From positions 1 to 31,520 of the forward strand of contig DASYAE010000068.1 in the NCBI GenBank assembly GCA_036501535.1: 31,520 bases of DNA. The letters run 5' to 3'. Under the pieces are notes generated by a model. It worked only from the letters and a program-made list of their open reading frames with translations, was not told the DNA's origin and did no database searches. The translations under genes and the position numbers were made by a program. The stretch is from DASYAE01 sp036501535. Its GTDB lineage: Bacteria > Actinomycetota > Actinomycetes > Streptomycetales > Catenulisporaceae. Positions within the stretch are counted from its first letter, which is position 1, and every line of letters starts with the position of its first letter. Below, piece after piece: positions 1 to 6,987 of this stretch.

Positions 1-159
1 TTGACACGGAGCCGCGACGCCTGGCCCTGTGGCCACCGCGCCCGAGGGGAGAACAGACCCGCCCCCCGCTGTCAGGCGCAGCCCGAACCCGCATCGCCAG
101 CCGGCCGCCGGTCCGATGATCAGAAGTGCGGTCAGAGATAGTGTGCGAAGAAGGCTTGA

Positions 160-334
160 CACCGGCCGCCAGCAGCCGCTGCGGCATGGTCTCCCAGCTC
201 AGCGTGTTGTACGCGCTGAGCGGGTCGCTGAAGGTCTGCACCACCGGGCCGCCGTTGGTGCCCTCCGGGTCGATGCTGGCGGACATCAGCATCAGCCGGT
301 TCGGGTCGGTCGGGCCGAGCACCGAGCAGTGGTA
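160..334 (-). pseudogene. Doubly truncated phospholipase C / alkaline phosphatase-superfamily fragment
   Basis: Read on the minus strand from 334, about 58 codons give a segment typical of actinobacterial phospholipase C (phosphoesterase) proteins: YHCSVLGPTDPNR, then IDPEGTNGGP, then LSWETMPQRLLAAGV. In the full family this stretch follows the N-terminal metal-binding part of a secreted enzyme of about 450-700 residues. Here it has no start codon. The residues before the YHCS motif (GFPS) do not match the family, which normally has an AFTICD-like string there. After AAGV the frame stays open but reads unrelated residues (KPSSHTISDR onward) to the window edge. No catalytic core or signal peptide is left, so it is a relic, not a gene. 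It lies just beyond the terminator of the next gene. The family match is made by eye. Confidence 0.7.
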
Positions 335-349
335 GCTAGGAAAGCCGGA

Positions 350-366
350 CGGCCCGCAGCGGGCCG
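350..366 (-). terminator. Hairpin terminator of the SCO4848-type gene
   Basis: A perfect 8-base inverted repeat (CGGCCCGC / GCGGGCCG) flanks one base, folding as a 7-bp GC stem with a three-base loop. It lies 45 bases past the stop codon at 412 of the minus-strand gene. There is no T-run, as is common for actinobacterial terminators. Confidence 0.6.
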
Positions 367-411
367 CCGCGTGGATCGCCGCGGTCGAGACCGTAAACGG
401 GCGGGGTCGGG

Positions 412-717
412 CTACCGCAGGCTGCTGCTGTACCCGGCCGGTGAGTCAGCGCCCTGCTCGGCCTCGCCAGGCCGTTCGCCCGCGCGGGCCGCCGGCGCCG
501 CGCGCAGCCCCTTCCAGCCGAGCCATCCGATCGCGCTGCCCATCGCGATGGAGATGACCGCCAGCACCACATGTACGCCGAGGAAGCCGGTCGGCGAGTG
601 GCCCGGGCCCCACGACCGGGGGTCGGCTGCGATGTTCTTAATGAGGACGACCCAGATGATCCACGACCAGACACTGAACGAGACCAGCAACCAGGAGGCA
701 CGGCGGGAGAGCAGCAT
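412..717 (-). CDS. SCO4848-family small membrane protein
   Basis: A 101-residue protein starting MLLSRRASWLLVSFSVWSW. Two hydrophobic membrane segments are visible, about residues 8-27 and 46-67, followed by a hydrophilic Ala/Arg/Glu-rich tail of about 30 residues. The opening (LSRRASW.L..F.VWSWIIW), the DPRSW turn and the short second helix match what I recall of the actinobacterial SCO4848 family, of unknown function, which sits beside a YihY gene as it does here. The start is the ATG at 717; the upstream sequence has only a weak GGAC box, so the start is not strongly fixed. It lies 86 bases downstream of the YihY gene on the same strand and may be cotranscribed with it. A hairpin at 350-366 ends the unit. 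Confidence 0.8.
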   Translation of the reverse strand: MLLSRRASWLLVSFSVWSWIIWVVLIKNIAADPRSWGPGHSPTGFLGVHVVLAVISIAMGSAIGWLGWKGLRAAPAARAGERPGEAEQGADSPAGYSSSLR

Positions 718-803
718 GGGGTCCAGGCTACGTGCCGCGTTCCGGCCGGCCGCACCCGGTGCGGGTGCCGCGCGGCCGTCCCGACCCGGGTATCAGGGCC
801 CGA

Positions 804-1796
804 TCAGCCTTCCGCGGCCGGCGCTGGGACCGACGCTGCGGCCGGCGCCGGCCCCAGCAGGTCCTCGGTGCGCGCCGCGGTCCACGCGGACAGGCCGAGC
901 ACCAGCTGGAAGGTCAGGTTGAACCACAGCAGCAGCGCGATCGGCGCGCCGAACGCGCCGTACAGCGACCGGCTCGCGACCCCGCCGAAGTAGGCCGCCA
1001 GCAGCGCCTTCGCCAGCTCGAACGCGATCGCGCCGACGACCGCCGCGTGCAGCAGGACGCCGCGCGGGATGCGCAGCCGCGGGATGCCGGAGAGCAGGTA
1101 GGCGAACATGGCGGTCGACACGAGCAGGCCGACCAGGACGCCGATGATCCACAGCACCGCCCTGGCCGGCGCGGTCGCCTCGACGCCGAGGCCGCTGAGC
1201 AGCCGTCCGGCCAGGTCGGCCGGGATCGTCGTGGCGGCGACCGAGGCCGCGGCGGTGACGCCGAGGCCGACCAGCGAGACGACGTCGGCCGCCTTGCGGG
1301 TGACGAACTTGCCCGGCATGTCGTCGACCCGCCAGATGGTGCGCAGGCCGCTCCGGGTCATGTTCACCCAGGACAGCCCGGACCACACCAGCAGCACGCC
1401 GCTGATCACGCCGATCGTGGCGGCGTTGGCCACGATGGAGTTCAACGGCCCGGTGATGCCCAGGCCCGGCACGTTCCGCTCGATCTGGTCGCGCAGCCGG
1501 TCGATGCCGGAGGTGCCCATGATGCCCGCGGCGACGGCCGCGGCCACGGCCAGCAGCGGGAACATCGACAGGAACGCCGAGTAGGTCATCGCCGCGGCCA
1601 GGCGGCTGCCGCGCTGGACCTTGTAACGGTTGAAGGCGCGCAGGAAGGACGACTTCTGGGCCTGCTCGGCCGCGGACTTCCCCCAGCGCACCGAGCGCTG
1701 GACCGCTCCGGGCCGCGTTTCGGACCGCTGCGGGCGCCCGGCGCGGGCGGCGGCGACCGCGTCGGCATCGACATTGGCATCGACGGTTTTCGACAC
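804..1796 (-). CDS. YihY/virulence factor BrkB family inner-membrane protein
   Basis: A 330-residue protein. The first 50 or so residues are polar and cytoplasmic, then FNRYKVQRGSRLAAAMTYS leads into a hydrophobic body with about six membrane helices. The Arg-Gly-Ser ... AAAMTYSAFLSMFPLL entry is the hallmark of the YihY (formerly RNase BN) family. The family is now regarded as a membrane protein of uncertain function rather than a nuclease. The polar tail (residues about 305-330) is Pro/Ala-rich. The start is a GTG at 1796 with no strong Shine-Dalgarno box; a TAATAA-containing AT-rich patch just upstream (about 1806-1812, minus strand) could hold the promoter. The neighbouring SCO4848-type gene follows on the same strand. 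Confidence 0.88.
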   Translation of the reverse strand: MSKTVDANVDADAVAAARAGRPQRSETRPGAVQRSVRWGKSAAEQAQKSSFLRAFNRYKVQRGSRLAAAMTYSAFLSMFPLLAVAAAVAAGIMGTSGIDRLRDQIERNVPGLGITGPLNSIVANAATIGVISGVLLVWSGLSWVNMTRSGLRTIWRVDDMPGKFVTRKAADVVSLVGLGVTAAASVAATTIPADLAGRLLSGLGVEATAPARAVLWIIGVLVGLLVSTAMFAYLLSGIPRLRIPRGVLLHAAVVGAIAFELAKALLAAYFGGVASRSLYGAFGAPIALLLWFNLTFQLVLGLSAWTAARTEDLLGPAPAAASVPAPAAEG

Positions 1797-1832
1797 CGGC
1801 TCAGGTTATTACCGTGGAGGTCCTGACGCCGG

Positions 1833-1848
1833 GGCGGCGCGGGCCGCC
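1833..1848 (-). terminator. Possible terminator of the trpS operon
   Basis: GGCGGC / GCCGCC inverted repeat with a four-base loop, 74 bases past the stop of the 2H phosphoesterase gene (1922) and before the YihY start. The stem is short (6 bp), so this is a moderate call. Confidence 0.45.
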
Positions 1849-1921
1849 GACTCAAAAGGCGCACCGGGGCAAAGCGCAACGGCACAACATGTACCGGCGT
1901 GTCTTGATTGCGCCGACCGGA

Positions 1922-2551
1922 TCAGGCTGCTGCGGTGGTCAGGCTGTGACCGAGCGGGTAGGTGCGCACGGGCTCCCAGGGCGTCTCCGGGGCGTCCTGC
2001 CGGTAGACGGTGAAGCCGGAGACGTCGAAGGACGCCTCGTATCCGGCCAGGTCGACGTAGGCCGCGTCGAGCCGCTCCTGCTCCAGCTCGTAGGCCACGG
2101 TCACGTGCGGGTGGAACGGGTACTGCAGCTCGCGGTCCAGCACCCCGGCCCGGATCCCCGCCTCCAGGTCGATGCACTCCTGCCGCCCGTCCCCCACCCG
2201 GACGTAGACGACCTGCGTGATCGGGCGGAACGTGCCGGTCCCGTGCAGCCGCATCCGGAACGGGCGCCCACGCGACGCGACCCGGGAGAGGTGCCGGTCC
2301 ACCTCGGGGAAGGCCGCCGCGGCCAGCTCGGTCGGCGGCAGCAGCGTGACGTGCGTCGGCGTCATCTTCGCCTGCACGTCGCCGTATCCGATCCGGCGGG
2401 CGCGCAGCTCCCCGCCGTAGGGCTCCGGGACCGGCAGCAATATGCCGATCATCATGTGCTTGACGGACGGCGCGCCCCTGGCCGGCGCGGTCCTGGACGC
2501 CACGCTCGCGGACGCCGTCCTGGCCTTGCGGTCGCTCCCGGGCTCTGTCAT
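1922..2551 (-). CDS. 2'-5' RNA ligase / 2H phosphoesterase family protein
   Basis: Up to 209 residues. Two HxT motifs define the 2H phosphoesterase superfamily: HVTLLPPTEL in the middle and HPHVTVAYE nearer the C terminus; each contributes a catalytic His and Thr. Family members open or ligate 2'-5' or 2',3'-cyclic phosphate bonds in RNA or small nucleotides; the substrate here is unknown. The domain begins at MMIGILLPVPEPYGGEL, so the first 32 residues (polar, Ala/Ser-rich) may be untranslated, with an alternative start at 2455 or 2452. The longer ATG at 2551 lies 13 bases after the trpS stop, which suggests the last gene of an operon with trpS and the CBS-domain protein. Neither start has a good ribosome binding site. 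Confidence 0.85.
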   Translation of the reverse strand: MTEPGSDRKARTASASVASRTAPARGAPSVKHMMIGILLPVPEPYGGELRARRIGYGDVQAKMTPTHVTLLPPTELAAAAFPEVDRHLSRVASRGRPFRMRLHGTGTFRPITQVVYVRVGDGRQECIDLEAGIRAGVLDRELQYPFHPHVTVAYELEQERLDAAYVDLAGYEASFDVSGFTVYRQDAPETPWEPVRTYPLGHSLTTAAA

Positions 2552-2564
2552 CGGCGCGCCGCCG

Positions 2565-3638
2565 TCAACTGCGCCGCGCGGCGACGAAGCCGACCTTGTC
2601 GTACACGCGGGCCAGCGTCTCGGCGGCGACCGAGCGGGCCCGCTCGGCGCCCTCGGCCAGGGTCGCGGCGAGCTTCTCCGGCTCGGCCAGGATGGCCTCG
2701 GTGCGCTCCTTGAACGCCCCGGCGGTCTGCGCGACCACCTCGGCCAGGTCCTTCTTGAAGTCGCCGTAGCCGCTGCCCTCGTAGGCGGCCTCCAGCTCGG
2801 GCACGGACCGGCCGTCCAGCGCCGAGTAGATCCGCAGCAGGTTGGAGATGCCGGGCTTCTCCGCCTCGTCGTAGCGGACCTCGCGGCCGGTGTCGGTCAC
2901 CGCGGACTTGATCTTCTTCGCGTTGGCCCGCGGGTCGTCGAGCAGCTCGATGATGCCGGCCGGCGAGGAGGACGACTTCGACATCTTCGCCGACGGGTCC
3001 TGCAGGTCCTGGATCTTCCCGGTGCCGGGCAGGATGTGCGGCTCGGGCACGGTGAAGGTGCGGCCGAGCCGGTGGTTGAACCGCTGCGCCAGGTCCCGGG
3101 TCAGCTCCAGGTGCTGGCGCTGGTCCTCGCCGACCGGCACCCGGTCGGCCTGGTACAGCAGGATGTCGGCGGCCTGCAGGATCGGGTAGGTGAACAGGCC
3201 CACCGAGATGTTGCCCGCGCCCTGCTTGACGGACTTGTCCTTGAACTGGGTCATCCGCGAGGCCTCGCCGAAGCCGGTGAAGCAGTTGAGCACCCAGGCC
3301 AGCTCCGCGTGCTCGCGCACGTGGCTCTGCACGAACAGCGCGGAGCGCTGCGGGTCGACGCCGGCGGCCAGGATCTGCGCCGCGGAGACCAGGGTGCGCC
3401 GGCGCAGCAGCTTCGGATCCTGCTCCACGGTGATCGCGTGCAGGTCGACCACGAAGTAGTACGCGTCGTACTCGTCCTGCAGCGCCACCCAGTTGCGCAC
3501 CGCGCCCAGGTAGTTGCCGAGGTGGAACGAGTCGGCGGTGGGCTGGATCCCGCTCAGCACGCGGCGCGGGCGCAGGGCCCCGGGCGCGCCGTCGGGCCGG
3601 CCTGGCTGATCACTCGAGGGCGCGGACATGGGCTCCAT
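2565..3638 (-). CDS. trpS: Tryptophanyl-tRNA synthetase
   Basis: Class I aminoacyl-tRNA synthetase charging tRNA-Trp. The 357-residue length fits the bacterial enzyme after a 20-residue polar N-terminal extension. The ATP-binding HIGH-type signature is HLGN at about residues 39-42 (SGIQPTADSFHLGNYLGA). The KMSKS loop is exact at about residue 217. Other family strings are FVVDLHAIT, CFTGFGEASRMTQFKDKS and VPVGEDQRQHLELTRD. Two in-frame ATGs lie nine bases apart (3638 and 3629). The first follows GCGAGA; the second has GGAG three bases before it. The region round the starts is nearly identical to that of folD. The gene lies 25 bases after the CBS-domain protein and 13 bases before the 2H phosphoesterase, so all three are probably one transcript. 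Streptomycetes can carry two trpS genes, one linked to resistance; nothing here indicates the resistant type. Confidence 0.96.
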   Translation of the reverse strand: MEPMSAPSSDQPGRPDGAPGALRPRRVLSGIQPTADSFHLGNYLGAVRNWVALQDEYDAYYFVVDLHAITVEQDPKLLRRRTLVSAAQILAAGVDPQRSALFVQSHVREHAELAWVLNCFTGFGEASRMTQFKDKSVKQGAGNISVGLFTYPILQAADILLYQADRVPVGEDQRQHLELTRDLAQRFNHRLGRTFTVPEPHILPGTGKIQDLQDPSAKMSKSSSSPAGIIELLDDPRANAKKIKSAVTDTGREVRYDEAEKPGISNLLRIYSALDGRSVPELEAAYEGSGYGDFKKDLAEVVAQTAGAFKERTEAILAEPEKLAATLAEGAERARSVAAETLARVYDKVGFVAARRS

Positions 3639-3663
3639 TCTCGCAGACCCCCCGGGCGCCGTT

Positions 3664-5187
3664 TCAAGCTTTCGAGGCTTGTTCCCGGACGGCCGTGCCC
3701 ACCTGGCTGTGTTGATTCGCGGTTTGCGCGGTCGGTTGCGGGACGCCGAGCGCCTGCTCCTGGACGCGCTGCTGCGCCGGTTCCTGCGCCGGTTCCGCGA
3801 CCGCCTCGGACGCCAGAGCGGGCTCAGGCGCCGGTGCCGGCTCGGGCGTCGGCGCCGCGTCTGACTGCTGCCCCGGCACCCGTCCGTGGGACATGCGCAC
3901 CCGGGCGATCCGGCGGCCCTCCATCGCCACGACGGTCAGCCGGGCCCCGCCGTCCAGCTCGACGTGGTCGCCGACCGCGGCCACCCGGCCGAGCCGGGCC
4001 ACCATGTAGCCGGCCAGCGTCTCGTACGGCCCGTCGGCCAGCGCGACGCCGGTCTCCTCGTAGAAGTCCTCCAGGTTGATCAGGCCGTCGAGCACCAGGT
4101 CGCCGTCGCGCAGCCGGGTGACCCGGGAGCGCGCCTCGTCGTACTCGTCGCTGATCTCCCCGATCAGCTCCTCGAGCAGGTCCTCCAGGGTGACGATGCC
4201 GGCCGTGCCGCCGTACTCGTCGACCACGATGGAGAGGTGGAACGACTCGCGCCGCATCTCGGAGAGCGCGGCGAGCACCTGCTTCGTGCCGGGCAGGAAC
4301 ATCACCGGCCGGGCCAGCTCGGCCACGGTGGCCGGGCGCGCTCCGTCCGCGCCGGGGACGCCGTCGGCGCCGGAGTCCGGCCGGTCCAGCAGGTCGCGCA
4401 CGTGGACGAAGCCGAGCACGTTGTCCGCGGAGCCGCCGGTCACCGGATAGCGGGAGTGCGGCAGCCCGGAGATCAGCTCGGCGGCCGCCTGCGGGCTCAT
4501 CGCGCCGTCGAGGAACACCACCTCGGTGCGCGGCACGAACACCTCGCGCAGCTGCCGGTCGCCGACCCCGAACACGTCGTCGATGATCCGCCGCTCGTCG
4601 GAGCTGAGCGTCTCGGTCGAGGCGACCAGCCGGCGCAGCTCCTCCTCGCTCACCTTCTCGCGGGCCGCGGCCGGGTCGCCGCCGAACAGCCGCACCACGC
4701 CGTCGGTGCACACCGACAGCAGCCAGATGACCGGCCGGGTCAGCCGGGACATGCCCTGCAGGAACGGGGCGACCACCTTGGCCGTGGACTCGGCGCGCTG
4801 CAGCGCCAGCCGCTTGGGCGCCAGCTCCCCGATGACCAGGGTGACGAAGGAGATGACCATGGTCACGCCGACCAGGCCTATGAAGCCGGCCAGGTCGCCG
4901 TCCATGCCGAGCCGCACCAGCGCCCGGCGGGCGACCCCGGACAGCGTGGTGGCGCCGTAGGCCGAGGAGAGCAGCGAGGTGAGCGTCACCCCGATCTGCA
5001 CCGTGGCCAGGAACCGGTTCGGGTCGCTGACCAGGCGGGCGGCGATGGCGCCGCGCCGGCCCGACGCGGCCATCGCGTGCAGCTGGCTCTCGCGCAGCGA
5101 GATCAGCGCGATCTCGGACGCCACGAACAGCGCCTCGACCAGGATCAGGCCGAGGACGACGAGGCAGGAGACGATCGTCGAGTTCAC
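3664..5187 (-). CDS. Hemolysin-family (CNNM/CorC-like) CBS-domain membrane protein
   Basis: 507 residues. An N-terminal DUF21/CNNM membrane domain with three to four helices covers about residues 1-180 (opening MNSTIVSCLVVLGLILVEALFVASEIALI). A pair of CBS domains covers about 200-345, including REVFVPRTEVVFLDG and VDEYGGTAGIVTLEDLLEELIGEI, the family signature. A CorC/HlyC-associated domain covers about 355-435. The last 70 residues are a Pro/Glu/Gln/Ala-rich low-complexity tail without family counterpart. Relatives take part in Mg2+/Co2+ efflux or homeostasis, and the CBS pair senses nucleotide. The name hemolysin is historical. The GTG start at 5187 has GGAG eight bases upstream. It is the first gene of the operon with trpS (25-base gap). 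The 250 bases upstream should hold the promoter, but I see no convincing -35/-10 pair. Confidence 0.92.
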   Translation of the reverse strand: MNSTIVSCLVVLGLILVEALFVASEIALISLRESQLHAMAASGRRGAIAARLVSDPNRFLATVQIGVTLTSLLSSAYGATTLSGVARRALVRLGMDGDLAGFIGLVGVTMVISFVTLVIGELAPKRLALQRAESTAKVVAPFLQGMSRLTRPVIWLLSVCTDGVVRLFGGDPAAAREKVSEEELRRLVASTETLSSDERRIIDDVFGVGDRQLREVFVPRTEVVFLDGAMSPQAAAELISGLPHSRYPVTGGSADNVLGFVHVRDLLDRPDSGADGVPGADGARPATVAELARPVMFLPGTKQVLAALSEMRRESFHLSIVVDEYGGTAGIVTLEDLLEELIGEISDEYDEARSRVTRLRDGDLVLDGLINLEDFYEETGVALADGPYETLAGYMVARLGRVAAVGDHVELDGGARLTVVAMEGRRIARVRMSHGRVPGQQSDAAPTPEPAPAPEPALASEAVAEPAQEPAQQRVQEQALGVPQPTAQTANQHSQVGTAVREQASKA

Positions 5188-5421
5188 GGCGTGCGCTCCG
5201 TCCGGAGGACCGGTGCCGGGATGCCTATCCCGACCGCCTTCCGCTCAGCGCACGCCCCGCTATGTCCACTCGGCGCTGCGTCGCCGGGTCTCGCCCCGCT
5301 GCGACGACTCGGCGAGGCCGAACTATCACCACCCATACGGCCAAGTTTAGCGAGACGGCCGCGCGGGAGCCGGAACGTCCGCCCCGCGCGGGCGTCGCCG
5401 CCCACCTTGCCGATGCCGGTT

Positions 5422-5439
5422 CGGCCGGAATCGCGGCCG
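5422..5439 (-). terminator. Hairpin right after the septum-formation-like gene
   Basis: CGGCCG / CGGCCG stem with a six-base loop, immediately past the stop codon (5441) of the minus-strand gene. It separates that gene from the CBS-domain/trpS operon. Confidence 0.55.
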
Positions 5440-5440
5440 G

Positions 5441-6253
5441 TCAGCTGTTCAGCACGCTGTAGGTCACCGGGGCGCCGGTGTTGACCGCGCAGATCAGCGT
5501 GCGGTCGCCGTTGGACCACGAGGTGTCGTCCGGGACGAAGTAGATGATCTCCGCGCTCTGGGAGACCTTCGACTGGTTCACCACGCTGTCGTTGAAGTTC
5601 TGGCACTGGGTCTTCGCGTCGTCGGTCACGGCCGGGTCCTCGGCGCTCGACCCGGTCAGCGTGCCGACGCCGATGACCTGCGCGTCGTGCGACTGGGTGC
5701 ACACGATCGCGGTCACCGAGCCGACGTCCGCGTTCTCGCCCGGGTCGTTGAAGCAGTCGCCGGCCTTCAGGCTGAACACCCCGAGGCTGCCGTTCTTGGT
5801 GACCTGGCCGTTCGAGTCGACGTTGGCCTGCTGGGACCGGTTGTACGCCCAGATCCCCACGCCGACGATCAGGACCAGGCCGAGGATCGACAGCCGCACG
5901 ATGAGCGCGGTGTTGCGCCGCTTCGGCGCCGCGACCGGGTAGTACGACTGGGCCTGCTGCTGCGCGCCCGGCGCCTGCTGGCCCCACTGCGGCGCGCCGG
6001 AGGCCGGCGGCGGCGCGAAGGAGGACGGGGCGTCGTCGGCCGGCTGGCCCCACTGCCCCGCCTGCTCCCCCTGCCCCTGCCCGGCGCCGTAAGAAGGCTG
6101 GCCGTAGGAGGGCTGCTGCCCGTACGAGGGCTGCTGCGAAGGCTGCTGCCCGTACGAGGATTGCGAAGGTTGTGAAGACTGCCCGGGGTACTGGGACCCG
6201 TATCCAGCAGGCTGCTGCCTACCCCCGTAGTTCTGATCATAAGGATTCGTCAT
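5441..6253 (-). CDS. Membrane-anchored protein with septum-formation-like extracellular domain
   Basis: 270 residues in three parts. Residues 1 to about 108 are a Gln/Tyr/Pro/Ser/Gly-rich disordered cytoplasmic tail with repeated SYGQQ/PSYGQ units. One membrane helix lies at about 112-134 (LIVRLSILGLVLIVGVGIWAY). The rest is extracellular and carries four cysteines in the pattern GDCFND ... VCTQSHDAQVIG ... TQCQNF ... LICAVN, resembling the actinobacterial Septum_form (PF13845-like) domain, whose proteins are cell-surface or division-associated. Two disulfides are likely. The start is ATG at 6253; no strong Shine-Dalgarno box precedes it. No enzyme motif is seen. It stands alone between two hairpins, so it is probably monocistronic. 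The domain assignment is by resemblance; a role in division is inference. Confidence 0.75.
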   Translation of the reverse strand: MTNPYDQNYGGRQQPAGYGSQYPGQSSQPSQSSYGQQPSQQPSYGQQPSYGQPSYGAGQGQGEQAGQWGQPADDAPSSFAPPPASGAPQWGQQAPGAQQQAQSYYPVAAPKRRNTALIVRLSILGLVLIVGVGIWAYNRSQQANVDSNGQVTKNGSLGVFSLKAGDCFNDPGENADVGSVTAIVCTQSHDAQVIGVGTLTGSSAEDPAVTDDAKTQCQNFNDSVVNQSKVSQSAEIIYFVPDDTSWSNGDRTLICAVNTGAPVTYSVLNS

Positions 6254-6369
6254 CGCCCGTTTCCCGCCCTGTCCGGCCGCGGCCTTCGTCCGCGGCAGCG
6301 GCCCAGCTAAACACGATCGCGCGTTCGGACGACAGGTCCAGTTATCGGATCGTAATGCCGGAGACGCGA

Positions 6370-6402
6370 GCGGCGGCCCCCGGGGAACTCGGGGGCCGCC
6401 GC
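6370..6402 (-). terminator. Strong 13-bp stem-loop terminator
   Basis: A perfect 13-base inverted repeat (GCGGCGGCCCCCG / CGGGGGCCGCCGC) with a seven-base loop GGGAACT. It lies downstream of the YegP-like gene on the minus strand and upstream of the septum-formation-like gene. It is the second of two tandem hairpins here. Confidence 0.7.
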
Positions 6403-6421
6403 GCGGGCTCTGACGCCGGCT

Positions 6422-6442
6422 CGGCTGAGGCCGTCTCAGCCG
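6422..6442 (-). terminator. First of two tandem hairpins after the YegP-like gene
   Basis: Perfect 8-base inverted repeat CGGCTGAG / CTCAGCCG with a five-base loop, about 93 bases past the stop codon at 6535 and 20 bases before the larger stem at 6370-6402. Confidence 0.55.
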
Positions 6443-6457
6443 GGCCGGGCCGGCAGT

Positions 6458-6520
6458 GCTCCGACCGGGGCCGGTATCGCTCCGACTGTGCTGCTCGGAC
6501 TGTGTTGCTCGGACCGGCCG
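6458..6520. repeat. Tandem 14-base repeat GCTC(C/G)GACTGTG(C/T)T
   Basis: Three head-to-tail 14-base units begin at 6479, 6493 and 6507 (the last ends differently: GCTCGGACCGGCCG). A fourth related copy begins at 6458. They lie in the transcribed region just downstream of the YegP-like stop codon and before the two terminator hairpins. Function unknown. Confidence 0.6.
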
Positions 6521-6534
6521 GGAGGACTGGCCGG

Positions 6535-6987
6535 CTAGTGCATCGAGGGCTTCGAGGAGGCCGGGCCGGACGACGCCGGCATCCCGGGCCGGGTGCCCGC
6601 CGCCGCGGGCTGCCTCGCCTCGCCCGGCTTCGGCGCCGGCTGCTTCATCCCGTCGCCGCGCATGTCAGAACTCTGCATGTCGGGGCGCTTCGCCTCGCCG
6701 TGCTTCATCTCGGAGTGCTTCATGTCGGAGTGCTTCATCTCGGAGTGCTTCATGTCGGAGTGCTTGGCCCCGGGCTCCTTCATCGCCGGCTTGGCGTGAG
6801 CGCCCGACCCGGTCAGGTCCACCAGGGCCGCGCCCGGCGCGTTGGCCCGGATCGAGTCGATGCCGCCCGTGCAGGCCGCCATCGACTCGTACGCCTCGCC
6901 GACCGCGATGATCTGCCCGTTGCCGGCCTTGAGCCGGAACCGGTACTTTCCCTTGGCGTCCATGTAGACCTCGAACTTGCCCGCCAT
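6535..6987 (-). CDS. DUF1508/YegP-domain protein with Met/His-rich repeat tail
   Basis: 150 residues. The first 60 or so are a YegP (DUF1508) domain: MAGKFEVYMDAKGKYRFRLK, then NGQIIAVGEAYESMAACTGGIDSI and a short ANAPGAALVDLT. YegP domains are small cytoplasmic folds of unknown biochemical function. The remaining 90 residues are an odd hydrophilic tail: from about residue 75 to 98 the pentapeptide M-K-H-S-(D/E) repeats almost perfectly, with degenerate units on both sides (to about M114), then a Pro/Ala/Gly/Ser-rich end finishing SKPSMH. Regularly spaced Met and His suggest metal binding, compared with Met/His repeats in copper-resistance proteins, but that is inference. The ATG at 6987 is chosen because AAGGA lies eight bases upstream and the domain begins there. 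Longer open reading upstream is not needed. The gene is probably monocistronic. Confidence 0.85.
   Translation of the reverse strand: MAGKFEVYMDAKGKYRFRLKAGNGQIIAVGEAYESMAACTGGIDSIRANAPGAALVDLTGSGAHAKPAMKEPGAKHSDMKHSEMKHSDMKHSEMKHGEAKRPDMQSSDMRGDGMKQPAPKPGEARQPAAAGTRPGMPASSGPASSKPSMH
6688..6762 (-). repeat. 15-base tandem repeat encoding Met-Lys-His-Ser-Asp/Glu
   Basis: Units CTTCAT(C/G)TCGGAGTG begin at 6703, 6718, 6733 and 6748, alternating C and G at position 7, plus one degenerate unit at 6688. The alternation makes a 30-base higher-order period and encodes alternating Asp/Glu. The repeat stays in frame within the YegP-like gene. Confidence 0.9.

Larger units (their letters stand above)
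1..411. other. Gene-poor left end
   Basis: Apart from the phospholipase-like relic at 160-334 and the hairpin at 350-366, nothing here reads as a gene. The open frames on either strand have the arginine/proline/alanine-rich composition of GC-driven shadow frames and no convincing start. The stretch looks like decaying sequence outside the conserved gene cluster. Confidence 0.5.

Noticed and set aside
336..755. A 139-codon minus-strand frame overlapping the SCO4848-type gene
   Set aside because: It is shifted relative to the recognisable membrane protein and shows no hydrophobic segments or family match.
3886..5484. A 532-codon plus-strand frame opposite the CBS-domain gene
   Set aside because: It is a mirror frame with His/Arg/Asp/Gly-rich composition; the minus-strand gene has clear domains and a good start.
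6688..6762. Short repeats as a possible CRISPR array
   Set aside because: The units are contiguous, have no spacers and encode an in-frame peptide repeat within a gene.
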